Assembly (NCBI GenBank): GCA_000702685.1
Contig: JNJD01000010.1
Span: forward strand, 62,001 to 126,000
Length of the DNA: 64,000 nt
Source: Lachnospiraceae bacterium AC2028
Lineage (GTDB): Bacteria > Bacillota > Clostridia > Lachnospirales > Lachnospiraceae
Direction of reading: 5' to 3'
Shown here one piece after another: positions 40,843-49,866 of the stretch (position 1 is the stretch's first letter; each line of letters starts with the position of its first letter). The position numbers were made by a program, and so were the translations under genes. The notes under the pieces were generated by a model. It had not been told where the DNA came from. It did no database searches and saw only the letters and a program-made list of their open reading frames with translations.

Positions 40843-42150
40843 ATGAGTAACACTAAAGAAACGAGAGAATTTGAAGGAAAGAAATTGCTGATCCTGGGTG
40901 GAAATCCTGAAACCATTCCGCTGGTAGAGATTGCAAACAGCTGGGGCATTAAGACTATTGTGGCCTCTGCAAGAGATACAGATCCTGCCAAGAAGTGTGC
41001 CTGGAAGGCTTATACATACGAGGGACTTGATACCGGTGCCGTCATCAAAATTGCCACGGAAGAGAAAGTTGACGGTGTTCTTGTCGGGGTTGCAGACATT
41101 CTTGTTCCTATGTACTGCAAAGTGTGTGATGCTTTGAATCTGCCCTGTTATGCAAGTCAGCAGATTGTTGACGTTTTTGCTTTCAAGGATGTGTTCAAGG
41201 CGACCTGCGAGCGATATGGTGTTCACGGTATTCCTGAGTATTACCTCGATGGTAATATGAATCCTTCTGATCTCGAGAAGATCCAGTATCCTGTCATGAT
41301 CAAACCGGTTGATAACGGTGGCGGCGTAGGCATGACTGTTGCCTATAACGAGGACGAACTGCGTAGGGGCGTTGAAGTCGCTCTTGAGAACAGCCATTCG
41401 AAGCGCTTCATCGTAGAGAAGTATATGCAGTGTGATGATATGGGTATGTATTATACCTTCAAGGATGGTTATTGCTCTGCATCATGCATCTATGATCGTT
41501 ATACCACTGATGAGCAGCCCGGTCTTTCACGTGTGTGTCTCGGAGGAACATATCCTTCAAAGCATCTGGATGAATACTTTGAGCGTATGCATCCGAATGT
41601 TGTGAGACTGTTCAAGGAAATCGGTATTGAAAATGGCGTCCTTATGCTTTCCGGTTTCTATGAGAATGGTGAGTTCTATGTGTATGACACCGGCTTCCGC
41701 CTTCAGGGAGAAGCGCCTCATCTTCTTATGAAAGCCATTCATGGATTCGACCAGCGTGAAATGCTCATTCGATTTGCTCTTACCGGATCTGAAGGTGACG
41801 TGGATCTAAAGGCTGATGACGATACAAGACTTCGCGGTAAATGGGCTGCCACACTCTGGTTTCTCCTTAAGGAAGGTAAAATCGGCAAGATCATCGGATT
41901 GGATGAGCTTGATAAGGATGATAGGGTTGTGGATAATATCCAGCGGCTTTACGAAGGGGATACGGTTCGTCCTGAATGGATCGGTAATGAAAAACAGGTA
42001 CTTACCCGTATGTATATCGTCTGCAACAGCAAGATGGAATTGGCTGATGCCTTGAAGTATTACATGAATACAGTGAAGGTTCTGGATGAAGCTGGCAATG
42101 ATATGCTCCTCAAAGGCTTTGATGTAAATAAGGCACTGGAGTTGAAGTGA
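40843..42150 (+). CDS. ATP-grasp ligase (carbamoyl-phosphate-synthase-like)
   Basis: Protein of 435 residues. An N-terminal pre-ATP-grasp Rossmann region (KKLLILGGNPETIPLVEIA) is followed by the ATP-grasp fold (~115-310): VMIKPVDNGGGVGM is the phosphate-binding loop and RFIVEKYMQCDDMG the adenine contact. ATP-grasp enzymes join a carboxylate to an amine or thiol through an acyl phosphate. In a surface-glycan operon such a ligase may attach an amino acid or other acid to an amino sugar. It sits between the MBL-fold gene and an SDR gene, all in one direction. The exact substrates are unknown. Confidence 0.85.
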   Translation: MSNTKETREFEGKKLLILGGNPETIPLVEIANSWGIKTIVASARDTDPAKKCAWKAYTYEGLDTGAVIKIATEEKVDGVLVGVADILVPMYCKVCDALNLPCYASQQIVDVFAFKDVFKATCERYGVHGIPEYYLDGNMNPSDLEKIQYPVMIKPVDNGGGVGMTVAYNEDELRRGVEVALENSHSKRFIVEKYMQCDDMGMYYTFKDGYCSASCIYDRYTTDEQPGLSRVCLGGTYPSKHLDEYFERMHPNVVRLFKEIGIENGVLMLSGFYENGEFYVYDTGFRLQGEAPHLLMKAIHGFDQREMLIRFALTGSEGDVDLKADDDTRLRGKWAATLWFLLKEGKIGKIIGLDELDKDDRVVDNIQRLYEGDTVRPEWIGNEKQVLTRMYIVCNSKMELADALKYYMNTVKVLDEAGNDMLLKGFDVNKALELK

Positions 42151-42201
42151 TCGCTCCTGAGATTTGTAATTTATGAACTGGTTGAAAGATAGGATACCGG
42201 G

Positions 42202-42972
42202 ATGGATTCAGAAAGATTAAAAGATAAGGTGATCGTTATCTCAGGCGGTACTAAAGGCGTTGGCCGCGCATTCGCTGAGGTGGCAGGCCGTGAAGGTGCC
42301 AGGGTTGTTATCGGAGGTCGTGATGAGAAAGCGGGCAAGGAAGCTGTAAGGAATATCAGAACCTTTGGCTCGGATGGCATATTCGTATATACGGATCTGC
42401 TCAAGGTCAATGACTGCAAGAATCTGTTTGATAAAGGCTTTGAGAAATTCGGAAAGATCGATGGATTTTTTAACTATGCCGGTGTAACTCCAGTTAGTCC
42501 GTTAGACACCTGTGATGAGGAGACTTTTGACTGGGTTACAAATGTCAATTATAAGGCGGCATTCTTCTGCTGTCAGGCAGCAGTGAAATATATGAGAATG
42601 AATAATGGCGGCAGCATAGTACTGACGGGTTCTGCTCATGCCTGGGGAGGCCAGAAGGACAGAGCTGCTTATGCAATGACAAAGGGAGTTCTGAGAACTC
42701 TTAATGAACACATAGCTCATCAGTATGCGACTGAGCAGATACGCTGCAATTATCTGACTCTAGGCTGGACACCTACAGAGGGAGAAGTGAACCTCAGGAT
42801 CAGTCAGGGCGAGAGTGAAGCGGAACTGAGAAAAAGAGCTGCTGACATTCTTCCGATGGGGCGTATGTGTGAACGTAATGACTATATGGAAGCACTGATC
42901 TATCTGATGTCGGATGCTTCTGCAATGATGACCGGATCAACGTTTAGGATCACAGCCGGTGAATATATTTAA
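42202..42972 (+). CDS. Short-chain dehydrogenase/reductase
   Basis: Classical SDR of 256 residues. VIVISGGTKGVGRAFAEVAG is the NAD(P) site, FNYAGVTPVSP the structural NxAG-like motif, LTGSAHAWGG holds the catalytic Ser and AAYAMTKGVL the Tyr-x3-Lys. SDRs reduce or oxidise alcohols; in this place it could act on a keto-sugar or on the acid used by the neighbouring ATP-grasp enzyme. The ribosome site (AGGA, 16 bases upstream) is weak. Its stop overlaps an ATG of the next reading frame by one base. It is not an RfbD-type reductase, which belongs to the extended family. Confidence 0.87.
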   Translation: MDSERLKDKVIVISGGTKGVGRAFAEVAGREGARVVIGGRDEKAGKEAVRNIRTFGSDGIFVYTDLLKVNDCKNLFDKGFEKFGKIDGFFNYAGVTPVSPLDTCDEETFDWVTNVNYKAAFFCCQAAVKYMRMNNGGSIVLTGSAHAWGGQKDRAAYAMTKGVLRTLNEHIAHQYATEQIRCNYLTLGWTPTEGEVNLRISQGESEAELRKRAADILPMGRMCERNDYMEALIYLMSDASAMMTGSTFRITAGEYI

Positions 42973-43010
42973 TGCCGATCAGACAATCGGGGGAAACGGA
43001 GATAATATTC

Positions 43011-44099
43011 ATGCGAGTCCTCATATTATCTAATAAGGCGCTTGGCTTTTATAAGTTCAGGCGGGAATTATTAGAAAACCTTCTTTCGGATAATGAAGTG
43101 ATTCTGGCTTTTCCGAATGAGGAGATCAAATCCGCTTTTGTGAATATGGGGTGTGAATATATCGACGTAGATATAGACAGACGCGGAACGAATCCGTTAA
43201 AAGATTTAATGCTGGCAATGAAATATGAAAGGATCATCAGGGAGAAACGGCCGGATATTGTTCTTTCATATACCATTAAGCCTAATGTATATGGCGGAAT
43301 AGCATGCCGTTTGACGAAGACAAAGTATATTCCCAACATTACAGGTTTAGGTTCCTCATTGGAAAACGGAGGTCTGATCCAAAAGATTGCAACTACTCTG
43401 TATAAATGTGGGGTCAAGAAAGCGGAATGTGTATTCTTCCAAAATGCTCAGAATGCAATGCTCTTTAAAGAGAGAAAGCTATACTCGGGAAGGTATAAGG
43501 TTATCCCAGGATCCGGAGTCAATCTGGATGATTATGTATATGTTGAATATCCTGCGGATGATGATCCGATACGATTCCTATTTGTCGGAAGGATCATGAA
43601 GGAAAAAGGAATCGAGGAAACCGTTACAGCATTTAGGGAAGTACATAATCTGTTTCCTAATACGGTATTGAATATCGTAGGCGATATGGATGAGAACTAT
43701 GCTGAGTATCTCAGATCCGTGGAATGCGAATTCATTAAATATCATGGCGAGCAGATTGATGTAAAGCCTTTTTACAGAGAAGCTCATTGTGTAGTGCTTC
43801 CCTCTTACCATGAGGGTACTTCCAATGTGTTGCTGGAAGCCGCAGCATCCGGAAGACCTGTGATATCAACAAGTGTTCCCGGATGCCAAGAGACATTTGA
43901 TGAGGGTGTAACCGGATTCGGCTGTGACCCCCGTGATGCTGCCGGATTGTATGAATGTATGAAAAAGTTTCTGGAAATGCCCTACGAGAAACGTAAGCAA
44001 ATGGGCATTTCGGGAAGAGAAAAAATAGAAAAAGAATTTGACCGTAAGCTTGTGGTCAATGCCTATCTGGAAGAAATAAAAAGAGCTGTTGAAGGATAA
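43011..44099 (+). CDS. GT4 family glycosyltransferase
   Basis: GT-B fold enzyme of 362 residues. MRVLILSNKALGFYKFRREL opens the N-terminal Rossmann domain; PNITGLGSSLENGG lies in the acceptor part. The C-terminal donor domain shows RFLFVGRIMKEKGIEE, then LPSYHEGTSNVLLEAAASG and PVISTSVPGCQE, the Glu-x7-Glu region of GT4. It resembles enzymes that add N-acetylgalactosamine or bacillosamine-linked sugars, such as PglA, which would fit after the PglC-like step. The ATG at 43011 has ACGGAGA upstream; an ATG 13 codons earlier overlaps the SDR stop by one base and is also possible. The donor is inferred only. Confidence 0.9.
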   Translation: MRVLILSNKALGFYKFRRELLENLLSDNEVILAFPNEEIKSAFVNMGCEYIDVDIDRRGTNPLKDLMLAMKYERIIREKRPDIVLSYTIKPNVYGGIACRLTKTKYIPNITGLGSSLENGGLIQKIATTLYKCGVKKAECVFFQNAQNAMLFKERKLYSGRYKVIPGSGVNLDDYVYVEYPADDDPIRFLFVGRIMKEKGIEETVTAFREVHNLFPNTVLNIVGDMDENYAEYLRSVECEFIKYHGEQIDVKPFYREAHCVVLPSYHEGTSNVLLEAAASGRPVISTSVPGCQETFDEGVTGFGCDPRDAAGLYECMKKFLEMPYEKRKQMGISGREKIEKEFDRKLVVNAYLEEIKRAVEG

Positions 44100-44170
44100 A
44101 CAGTAAGCAATATGTGCGAGGGATAGAATTAAACCATTATTATGGTTGGTGCCATTAGGAGAAAACTGTG

Positions 44171-45484
44171 ATGAAAACGCTTTATGAAAAACTTATGAAT
44201 AGGGAGGAGAAACTGTCTCTGGTCGGTCTCGGCTATGTTGGCATGCCTATCGCTGTAGCATTTGCAAAGAAGATAGATGTTATCGGATTTGATCTTAATG
44301 CAAAAAAGATAGAAATGTATAAGTCAGGGATAGATCCGACAAGAGAGGTCGGAGATGATGCTGTCAAGGCTTCGAAGGTGGATTTTACTGCTGATGAAAT
44401 CAGGCTCAAGGAAGCCAAGTTCCATATAGTAGCTGTACCAACTCCGGTAAATGATGATCATACCCCTGATCTGACTCCGGTAGAAAGTGCAAGTAAAATT
44501 CTTGGAAGAAATCTGACTAAAGGATCTGTTGTGGTATTTGAATCTACAGTTTATCCCGGAGTGACTGAGGATGTATGCGTTCCTATTCTTGAGGAAGAAT
44601 CGGGACTTAAGTGTGGCGAGGATTTCAAGATAGGATATTCCCCTGAACGCATTAATCCCGGTGATAAGGTTCACAGACTTGAAACCATCAAGAAGATAGT
44701 GTCCGGAATGGATGAAGAGACTCTTGACTGTGTTGCCAAGGTTTATGAACTGGTTGTAGACGCCGGGGTTCATCGCGCTGAGTCGATTAAAGTTGCGGAA
44801 GCAGCCAAAGTTATAGAAAACTCACAGCGCGATATCAATATCGCTTTTATGAATGAACTTTCCATTATTTTCAACAAGATGGGAATAGATACTAAGTCGG
44901 TACTCGAAGCTGCCGGAACCAAATGGAATTTCCTTAAGTTCTATCCCGGACTTGTTGGTGGTCATTGCATAGGTGTCGATCCTTACTATCTTACCTACAA
45001 GGCGGAAATGCTCGGATATCATAGCCAGATAATATTATCGGGAAGACGCATAAATGATGATATGGGCAAGTATTGCGCTGAAAACTGTGTGAAGAATCTG
45101 ATAGCGGCTGACAAGTCGGTTAAGGATGCAAAGGTGGCAATTCTTGGATTTACATTTAAGGAAAATTGCCCAGATACCAGAAACACCAAAATCATCGATA
45201 TTGTTAATGAACTCAAAGAATACGGTATTACACCTTTAATCGCAGATCCTCAGGCTGATGCTGATGAGGCTAAACACTTATACGGTGTCGAATTCACCGA
45301 TATAAATGCTATAAAGGATATGGATGCGGTTATCCTTGCCGTTGCTCATACTGAGTTCAGTGATTTTACTATTGATAGAATGAATGGATTCTTTGGAGAC
45401 GGTAAAAAGGTTCTTCTTGACCTTAAGGGGCTTCTGAATCGTAAAGAATATGAAGCGGCCGGATATAGCTATTGGAGATTGTAA
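44171..45484 (+). CDS. Nucleotide-sugar 6-dehydrogenase (WbpO/TviB-like)
   Basis: Enzyme of 437 residues oxidising a UDP-HexNAc to the uronic acid with NAD+. LVGLGYVGMPIAVAF is the dinucleotide site, GYSPERINPGDKVH the central signature and GGHCIGVDPYYL carries the catalytic Cys. These fit the UDP-GalNAc or UDP-GlcNAc dehydrogenase branch (WbpO, TviB) better than UDP-glucose dehydrogenase. The ATG at 44171 follows AGGAG; a GTG one codon before is possible. The next gene is a WbpP-like 4-epimerase, and together they would make UDP-GalNAcA. A short AACCAT/ATGGTT hairpin lies in the 71-base gap upstream. Confidence 0.92.
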   Translation: MKTLYEKLMNREEKLSLVGLGYVGMPIAVAFAKKIDVIGFDLNAKKIEMYKSGIDPTREVGDDAVKASKVDFTADEIRLKEAKFHIVAVPTPVNDDHTPDLTPVESASKILGRNLTKGSVVVFESTVYPGVTEDVCVPILEEESGLKCGEDFKIGYSPERINPGDKVHRLETIKKIVSGMDEETLDCVAKVYELVVDAGVHRAESIKVAEAAKVIENSQRDINIAFMNELSIIFNKMGIDTKSVLEAAGTKWNFLKFYPGLVGGHCIGVDPYYLTYKAEMLGYHSQIILSGRRINDDMGKYCAENCVKNLIAADKSVKDAKVAILGFTFKENCPDTRNTKIIDIVNELKEYGITPLIADPQADADEAKHLYGVEFTDINAIKDMDAVILAVAHTEFSDFTIDRMNGFFGDGKKVLLDLKGLLNRKEYEAAGYSYWRL

Positions 45485-45501
45485 TAAGAGAGTAGTTTGG
45501 A

Positions 45502-46494
45502 ATGGGTTATCAGAATATTAAATTTCCTGAAAACAGTTTATTCCTTGTGACAGGCGGTGCCGGATTTATCGGTTCCAACCTTTGCGAAGCGATTCTTAAT
45601 CTTGGATACAGAGTCAGGTGCCTTGATGATCTTAGCACAGGCAAACAGGTAAACGTTGATCTGTTTTTATCTAATCCTAATTATGAATTCGTAATGGGCG
45701 ATATCAAGGACCTTGATACCTGCATGAAGGCCTGCGAAGGAGTTGATTATGTTCTTAATCAGGCAGCGTGGGGATCTGTTCCCAGAAGCATAGAAATGCC
45801 TTTGTTTTACTGTGCTAATAACATTATGGGCACGCTGAATATGATGGAAGCTGCCAGACAAAACGGAGTAAAGAAATTTGTCTATGCAAGTTCGAGTTCT
45901 GTATATGGCGATGAGCCGAACCTTCCAAAAAAGGAAGGAAGGGAAGGGAATCTTCTCTCACCCTATGCTGTAAGTAAAAGAGCGGACGAAGAATGGGCAA
46001 AGCAGTATACTAAACATTTCGGACTGGATACATACGGACTCAGATATTTTAATGTTTTTGGGCGACGCCAGGATCCTAACGGGGCATATGCTGCAGTAAT
46101 TCCCAAGTTTATAAGACAACTTCTCCATGGAGAGGTTCCGACTATTAACGGAGACGGAAAGCAGAGCAGAGATTTTACATATATCGAAAATGTAATAGAA
46201 GCTAACCTAAAAGCGTGTCTGGCTGGTTCGGAAGCGGCAGGACAAGCCTATAACATAGCATACGGAGGAAGAGAGTATCTTCTTGATATCTATTACGGAC
46301 TTGTAGATGCTCTTGGAATAAAAGATGAGAATGGAAACAGACTAGAGCCAATTTTCGGGCCGGACAGAGCCGGAGATATCAAACACAGTAATGCTGATAT
46401 CAGCAGGGCAAAAGAATTGTTGGGGTATGATCCTGAATGGAGTTTTGACAGAGGGATTATGGCTGCTATTGAATGGTATAGGGAGAATCTTTAG
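45502..46494 (+). CDS. UDP-GlcNAc 4-epimerase-like SDR (WbpP/TviC type)
   Basis: Extended SDR of 330 residues. [20 protein letters not shown] binds NAD, YASSSSVYGDEP holds the catalytic Ser, and SPYAVSKRADEEW the Tyr-x3-Lys; LRYFNVFGRRQDPNGAYAAV is the substrate region usual in WbpP/TviC. It should interconvert UDP-GlcNAc and UDP-GalNAc, feeding the dehydrogenase just upstream. It is the last gene with the moderate base composition of the left part; genes after it are visibly richer in A and T. Two bases separate it from the next gene. Confidence 0.9.
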   Translation: MGYQNIKFPENSLFLVTGGAGFIGSNLCEAILNLGYRVRCLDDLSTGKQVNVDLFLSNPNYEFVMGDIKDLDTCMKACEGVDYVLNQAAWGSVPRSIEMPLFYCANNIMGTLNMMEAARQNGVKKFVYASSSSVYGDEPNLPKKEGREGNLLSPYAVSKRADEEWAKQYTKHFGLDTYGLRYFNVFGRRQDPNGAYAAVIPKFIRQLLHGEVPTINGDGKQSRDFTYIENVIEANLKACLAGSEAAGQAYNIAYGGREYLLDIYYGLVDALGIKDENGNRLEPIFGPDRAGDIKHSNADISRAKELLGYDPEWSFDRGIMAAIEWYRENL

Positions 46495-46496
46495 GA

Positions 46497-47621
46497 ATGA
46501 ATGGGAAAGAAGTGATTCTCTATATCGGAGGGTTTGAACTGCCGGATAAGAATGCTGCCGCTCAAAGAGTGGTAGGTATAGCTAAGGGATTCAGAGAATT
46601 AGGATATGAAGTGATATTTCTGAATTCACTGAAAAACGTTAACCAAGATGAAGAGATAAAAACATACTTCGGTTTTAAGTGTTACGAATACGGGCGTGAA
46701 TCGGAGAAGGATTATCTGTTTACGGCAAAAACTGTCATAGATCATATAAAAAGAGTAAAACCGAACTTTGTAGTTGCATACAACTATCCAGGAATTGCAC
46801 TTGAGAGAATAAGGAGATATTGCAAGAGTAATGGCATTAAATGCATTGCTGATGCGACTGAATGGTACAAAGTATCTGAGGGAAAATTATCCTATAGAGT
46901 AATAAAGTCATTTGATTCGTACTATAGGATGAGAATAGTCCATAAACGATTGGATGGAGTGATTGCTATCAGCAGATTCTTATATGAGTATTATAAGGAT
47001 TCTGTCAAAACGGTGATGATTCCGCCGACGGTAGATTTATTAGATGATAAATGGAACGTAGTGATCCGAAAAGATGATGATATACTATCGTTTATCTATG
47101 CTGGATCACCGAGCACCCAAAAAGAACGTCTTGATCTTATAGTTGAGGCTGTAGAGAATCTTAGTTCCGAAAAAATAATAAGATTAAATGTAGTCGGAAT
47201 AACCAAAGAACAATTTATACAGATATACGGATGGATTAAACCTATAACTGAAAGAATTGTGTTTTGGGGAAGAGTCAGGCATGATAAAGTAATTGAACTT
47301 ACCAAAGCATCTGATTGGACTATGATTCTGAGGGACAATAATTGGGTGGTCAATGCAGGCTTTCCTACCAAGTTTGTTGAATCTATCAGTTGTGGAACTC
47401 CTGTGATAATAAATAGGTTTAGCAATGTAGAGGATTACATAAAAGACAGTGGGGTTCTAATAGACGGTTTGAATTGTTTAGAGGAAACTATTATATCTTG
47501 CTTGGGAATGCCCAGACTAGGCGTGGATAACAGTGTTTTTGATTATCATAATTTTCTAAAGAATTTAGAAGAGATTATGAGTATCAATTCAGAAAAAACA
47601 ATTAATCTCACTTGTGACTAA
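46497..47621 (+). CDS. GT4-like glycosyltransferase
   Basis: GT-B glycosyltransferase of 374 residues. The N-terminal half has VILYIGGFELPDKNAAAQRV and VVAYNYPGIALERIRRYC; the donor half has LSFIYAGSPSTQKERLDLIV, VVGITKEQFIQIYG and the FPTKFVESISCGTPVIINRF segment, where the Glu of the GT4 motif is seen. The second Glu of Glu-x7-Glu is not obvious, so it is a divergent member. It begins the AT-rich cassette and starts two bases after the epimerase. Donor and linkage are unknown. Confidence 0.87.
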   Translation: MNGKEVILYIGGFELPDKNAAAQRVVGIAKGFRELGYEVIFLNSLKNVNQDEEIKTYFGFKCYEYGRESEKDYLFTAKTVIDHIKRVKPNFVVAYNYPGIALERIRRYCKSNGIKCIADATEWYKVSEGKLSYRVIKSFDSYYRMRIVHKRLDGVIAISRFLYEYYKDSVKTVMIPPTVDLLDDKWNVVIRKDDDILSFIYAGSPSTQKERLDLIVEAVENLSSEKIIRLNVVGITKEQFIQIYGWIKPITERIVFWGRVRHDKVIELTKASDWTMILRDNNWVVNAGFPTKFVESISCGTPVIINRFSNVEDYIKDSGVLIDGLNCLEETIISCLGMPRLGVDNSVFDYHNFLKNLEEIMSINSEKTINLTCD

Positions 47622-47622
47622 A

Positions 47623-48663
47623 ATGGTTGAGAATAAAGTTTCAATTATCATACCTACATATAACTCTGAAGATTTCATTGATGATACATTATTGTCTTTG
47701 AATAATCAAACGTACAAAGATATTGAAGTTATAATTGTAGATGATTGTTCAAACGACAGAACTTATGATCACTTATTGGAACTGAAAGGAAAAGAAAACT
47801 ATTTTTTTTCGATGATCATAGACAAACTTCCGAGCAATTCCGGACAAGGCAACGCGAGAAATAAGGGGCTCGATCTAGCTACAGGTCAATACATTATGTT
47901 TCTTGATTCGGATGATAAATTGGAGTCTGTTGCTGTCGAGAGAATGGTTTCCAATATCTATGATACGGATATTTGTATATGCTCATTTTATAGGCAACGT
48001 GGGGATAATATACAAAAGAATATGTTTTCGCGTAAAGAAGGCATTTATAGTGTTTCCGATTTCCTATCAAACTTATTAATTGAATGGCCGATAAATTGGC
48101 TCTCATGTATAGGTAATAAAATCTACAAAAGGGAAATTATACTTTCTAACACCATTCGATTTAATGACACTGAGTATCGCTATAATGAAGATCTTGCGTT
48201 TGCTGTGGATTACATTAGGGCTTGCAATAGAGTTAGAGTGATAAACGATGAATTGTATTCTTATACATACACAATCGGCTCTGTTCAGCACAAGAATACA
48301 TATATTGAAAATTCTATTATAACGATAAGAAATGCCAGATTGAATCTTTATAAGTTAATTAGTGAGTACTCTTTGCAAAATGAAGTGTTAGAGCTTCTTA
48401 CGCATTCCATGGTTGATTTATATTTTGTGAAATTGATCACCAAATGGGGTTCTTACACTCGGTTTCAAACTGTTTTTTACCAGGTGTGTGATTTTCCAGA
48501 AATACAAGAAATAAAAATTCAAGGATATTCGGTATTGAAAAAAATATTTTTGAAGTTGGCTTTTTTAAGAAGAGCAAAATTGGCATATGTTTTTTTTAAT
48601 TTTTTGAATTTTGGAAAACTTATATATTCTGGAACTAAAAATACATTGTTTAAGGTGGGGTGA
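47623..48663 (+). CDS. GT2 family glycosyltransferase
   Basis: Glycosyltransferase of 346 residues. VSIIIPTYNSEDFIDDTLLS and VIIVDDCSNDRTYD open the GT-A fold, MFLDSDDKLE holds the acidic metal motif, and YRYNEDLAFAVDYIRA the likely catalytic base region. The final ~120 residues are helical. I place the start at the ATG one base after the upstream stop; a GTG three codons earlier overlaps that gene. No clear ribosome site is seen, so translation probably depends on coupling. The coding sequence is very AT-rich, 16 G or C in the 60 bases from 47761 by hand count. Confidence 0.88.
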   Translation: MVENKVSIIIPTYNSEDFIDDTLLSLNNQTYKDIEVIIVDDCSNDRTYDHLLELKGKENYFFSMIIDKLPSNSGQGNARNKGLDLATGQYIMFLDSDDKLESVAVERMVSNIYDTDICICSFYRQRGDNIQKNMFSRKEGIYSVSDFLSNLLIEWPINWLSCIGNKIYKREIILSNTIRFNDTEYRYNEDLAFAVDYIRACNRVRVINDELYSYTYTIGSVQHKNTYIENSIITIRNARLNLYKLISEYSLQNEVLELLTHSMVDLYFVKLITKWGSYTRFQTVFYQVCDFPEIQEIKIQGYSVLKKIFLKLAFLRRAKLAYVFFNFLNFGKLIYSGTKNTLFKVG

Positions 48664-48671
48664 GTTCTGAA

Positions 48672-49850
48672 ATGATTAAGCCTGCTATAGTTGTTGTTGG
48701 ATATGATAGGCCTGATTCGTTAAGCCGTTTGTTGCTGAGTCTTTCTAATGCGAGTTACGCATATGATGGTATAACACTAATCATTAGTTTAGATAAAAGC
48801 GATATTGAAGAGGTTGTACATATAGCAGAGGAATTTGACTGGAAGCATGGTAAAAAGGTAATACGAACATTCCCTACAAGACAAGGACTAAAACAACATA
48901 TTTTGCAGTGTGGCGATTTGTCTGAGAAGTATGGCGCTGTGATTGTTCTTGAAGATGATCTGTATGTTGCCAAGGACTTTTACAATTTTGCTGTACAAGC
49001 TGTAAATTATTATAGCAATGATGAACGTATTGCTGGGATAGGCCTGTATTCTCATGAGTGGAATGGATATGCGCATATTCCTTTCCAAAAGAGGTATGGC
49101 AAAGGCGACGTTTTTGCAGGCCAGTTTTCTATTACCTGGGGACAGTGTTGGACAGATAGGCAGTGGAACTGCTTTAAGGCATGGCTTGATCTTAATTCTC
49201 CATATACATATTGTGAGATTATTCCTGAAAGGATTAATCGATGGTCAGAGAATTCCTGGGGGAAGTTTTTTGCGAAATATATTGCCGAGAACGGCAAATT
49301 TTATATAATCCCGTATGTTTCAATGACTACAAATTTTTCGGATGCCGGCCAGCATAGTCAGCAAACAAATACGGTTCATCAAGTGACCTTGTCGGAAAGG
49401 GAGAGTTATACTTATTCATTTCTTCCGTTCAATGATTTGATAAAATATGACATTTTTTTTGAGCCGGTTTTGGATACTTTGGGATTGTTTGGCCTGCATA
49501 GTGAAGAAATTGATATTGATTTGAATCAAACAAGAAAGCGTGTAAATAGAAATAGATACCTTCTGTCGACGAAAACTTTACCTTATCATGTAATAAAAAG
49601 TTATTCTCTATCGATTCGACCTGCGGAATTGAATATCATATATGGCTTACAGGGTGAAGGGATATTTCTTTATGACACTTCGAAAAAAGCCCCTGCTCTT
49701 GATAAACGGAACAGAGCATTTCTGCCATATTTTATTCGCGGTTTTAATTTTGTTCAACTATTCCCGTTTGTTTGCAGTAATTTTTGGGCAATTCTGCATA
49801 TAAAAATGAAACTGATGAAGAAAAAAGCACTTCAGAAATTTCATAACTAG
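48672..49850 (+). CDS. Glycosyltransferase with GT13/GT2-like GT-A domain
   Basis: Protein of 392 residues. AIVVVGYDRPDSLSRLLLSL opens a GT-A fold, IISLDKSD follows, and VIVLEDDLYVAKDFYNFA holds a Glu-Asp-Asp motif as in GNT-I-like (GT13) enzymes and related bacterial transferases of capsule loci. GQFSITWGQCWTDRQW lies in the middle acceptor part. The last ~100 residues are without motif. AAGGTGGGG stands before the ATG at 48672; a GTG four codons earlier overlaps the upstream stop and is too close to that site. Its donor is unknown. AT-rich like its neighbours. Confidence 0.8.
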   Translation: MIKPAIVVVGYDRPDSLSRLLLSLSNASYAYDGITLIISLDKSDIEEVVHIAEEFDWKHGKKVIRTFPTRQGLKQHILQCGDLSEKYGAVIVLEDDLYVAKDFYNFAVQAVNYYSNDERIAGIGLYSHEWNGYAHIPFQKRYGKGDVFAGQFSITWGQCWTDRQWNCFKAWLDLNSPYTYCEIIPERINRWSENSWGKFFAKYIAENGKFYIIPYVSMTTNFSDAGQHSQQTNTVHQVTLSERESYTYSFLPFNDLIKYDIFFEPVLDTLGLFGLHSEEIDIDLNQTRKRVNRNRYLLSTKTLPYHVIKSYSLSIRPAELNIIYGLQGEGIFLYDTSKKAPALDKRNRAFLPYFIRGFNFVQLFPFVCSNFWAILHIKMKLMKKKALQKFHN

Positions 49851-49866
49851 CTTTTGTAAAGTGATA

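Noticed and set aside
42202-42972. SDR considered as the missing RfbD (dTDP-4-dehydrorhamnose reductase)
   Set aside because: It is a classical short SDR of 256 residues with different motifs; RfbD is an extended SDR of about 280-300 residues.
45502-46494. Epimerase considered as the missing RfbG (CDP-glucose 4,6-dehydratase)
   Set aside because: Its motifs match WbpP/TviC 4-epimerases, it sits beside a matching WbpO/TviB-type dehydrogenase, and it lacks the 4,6-dehydratase active-site signature.
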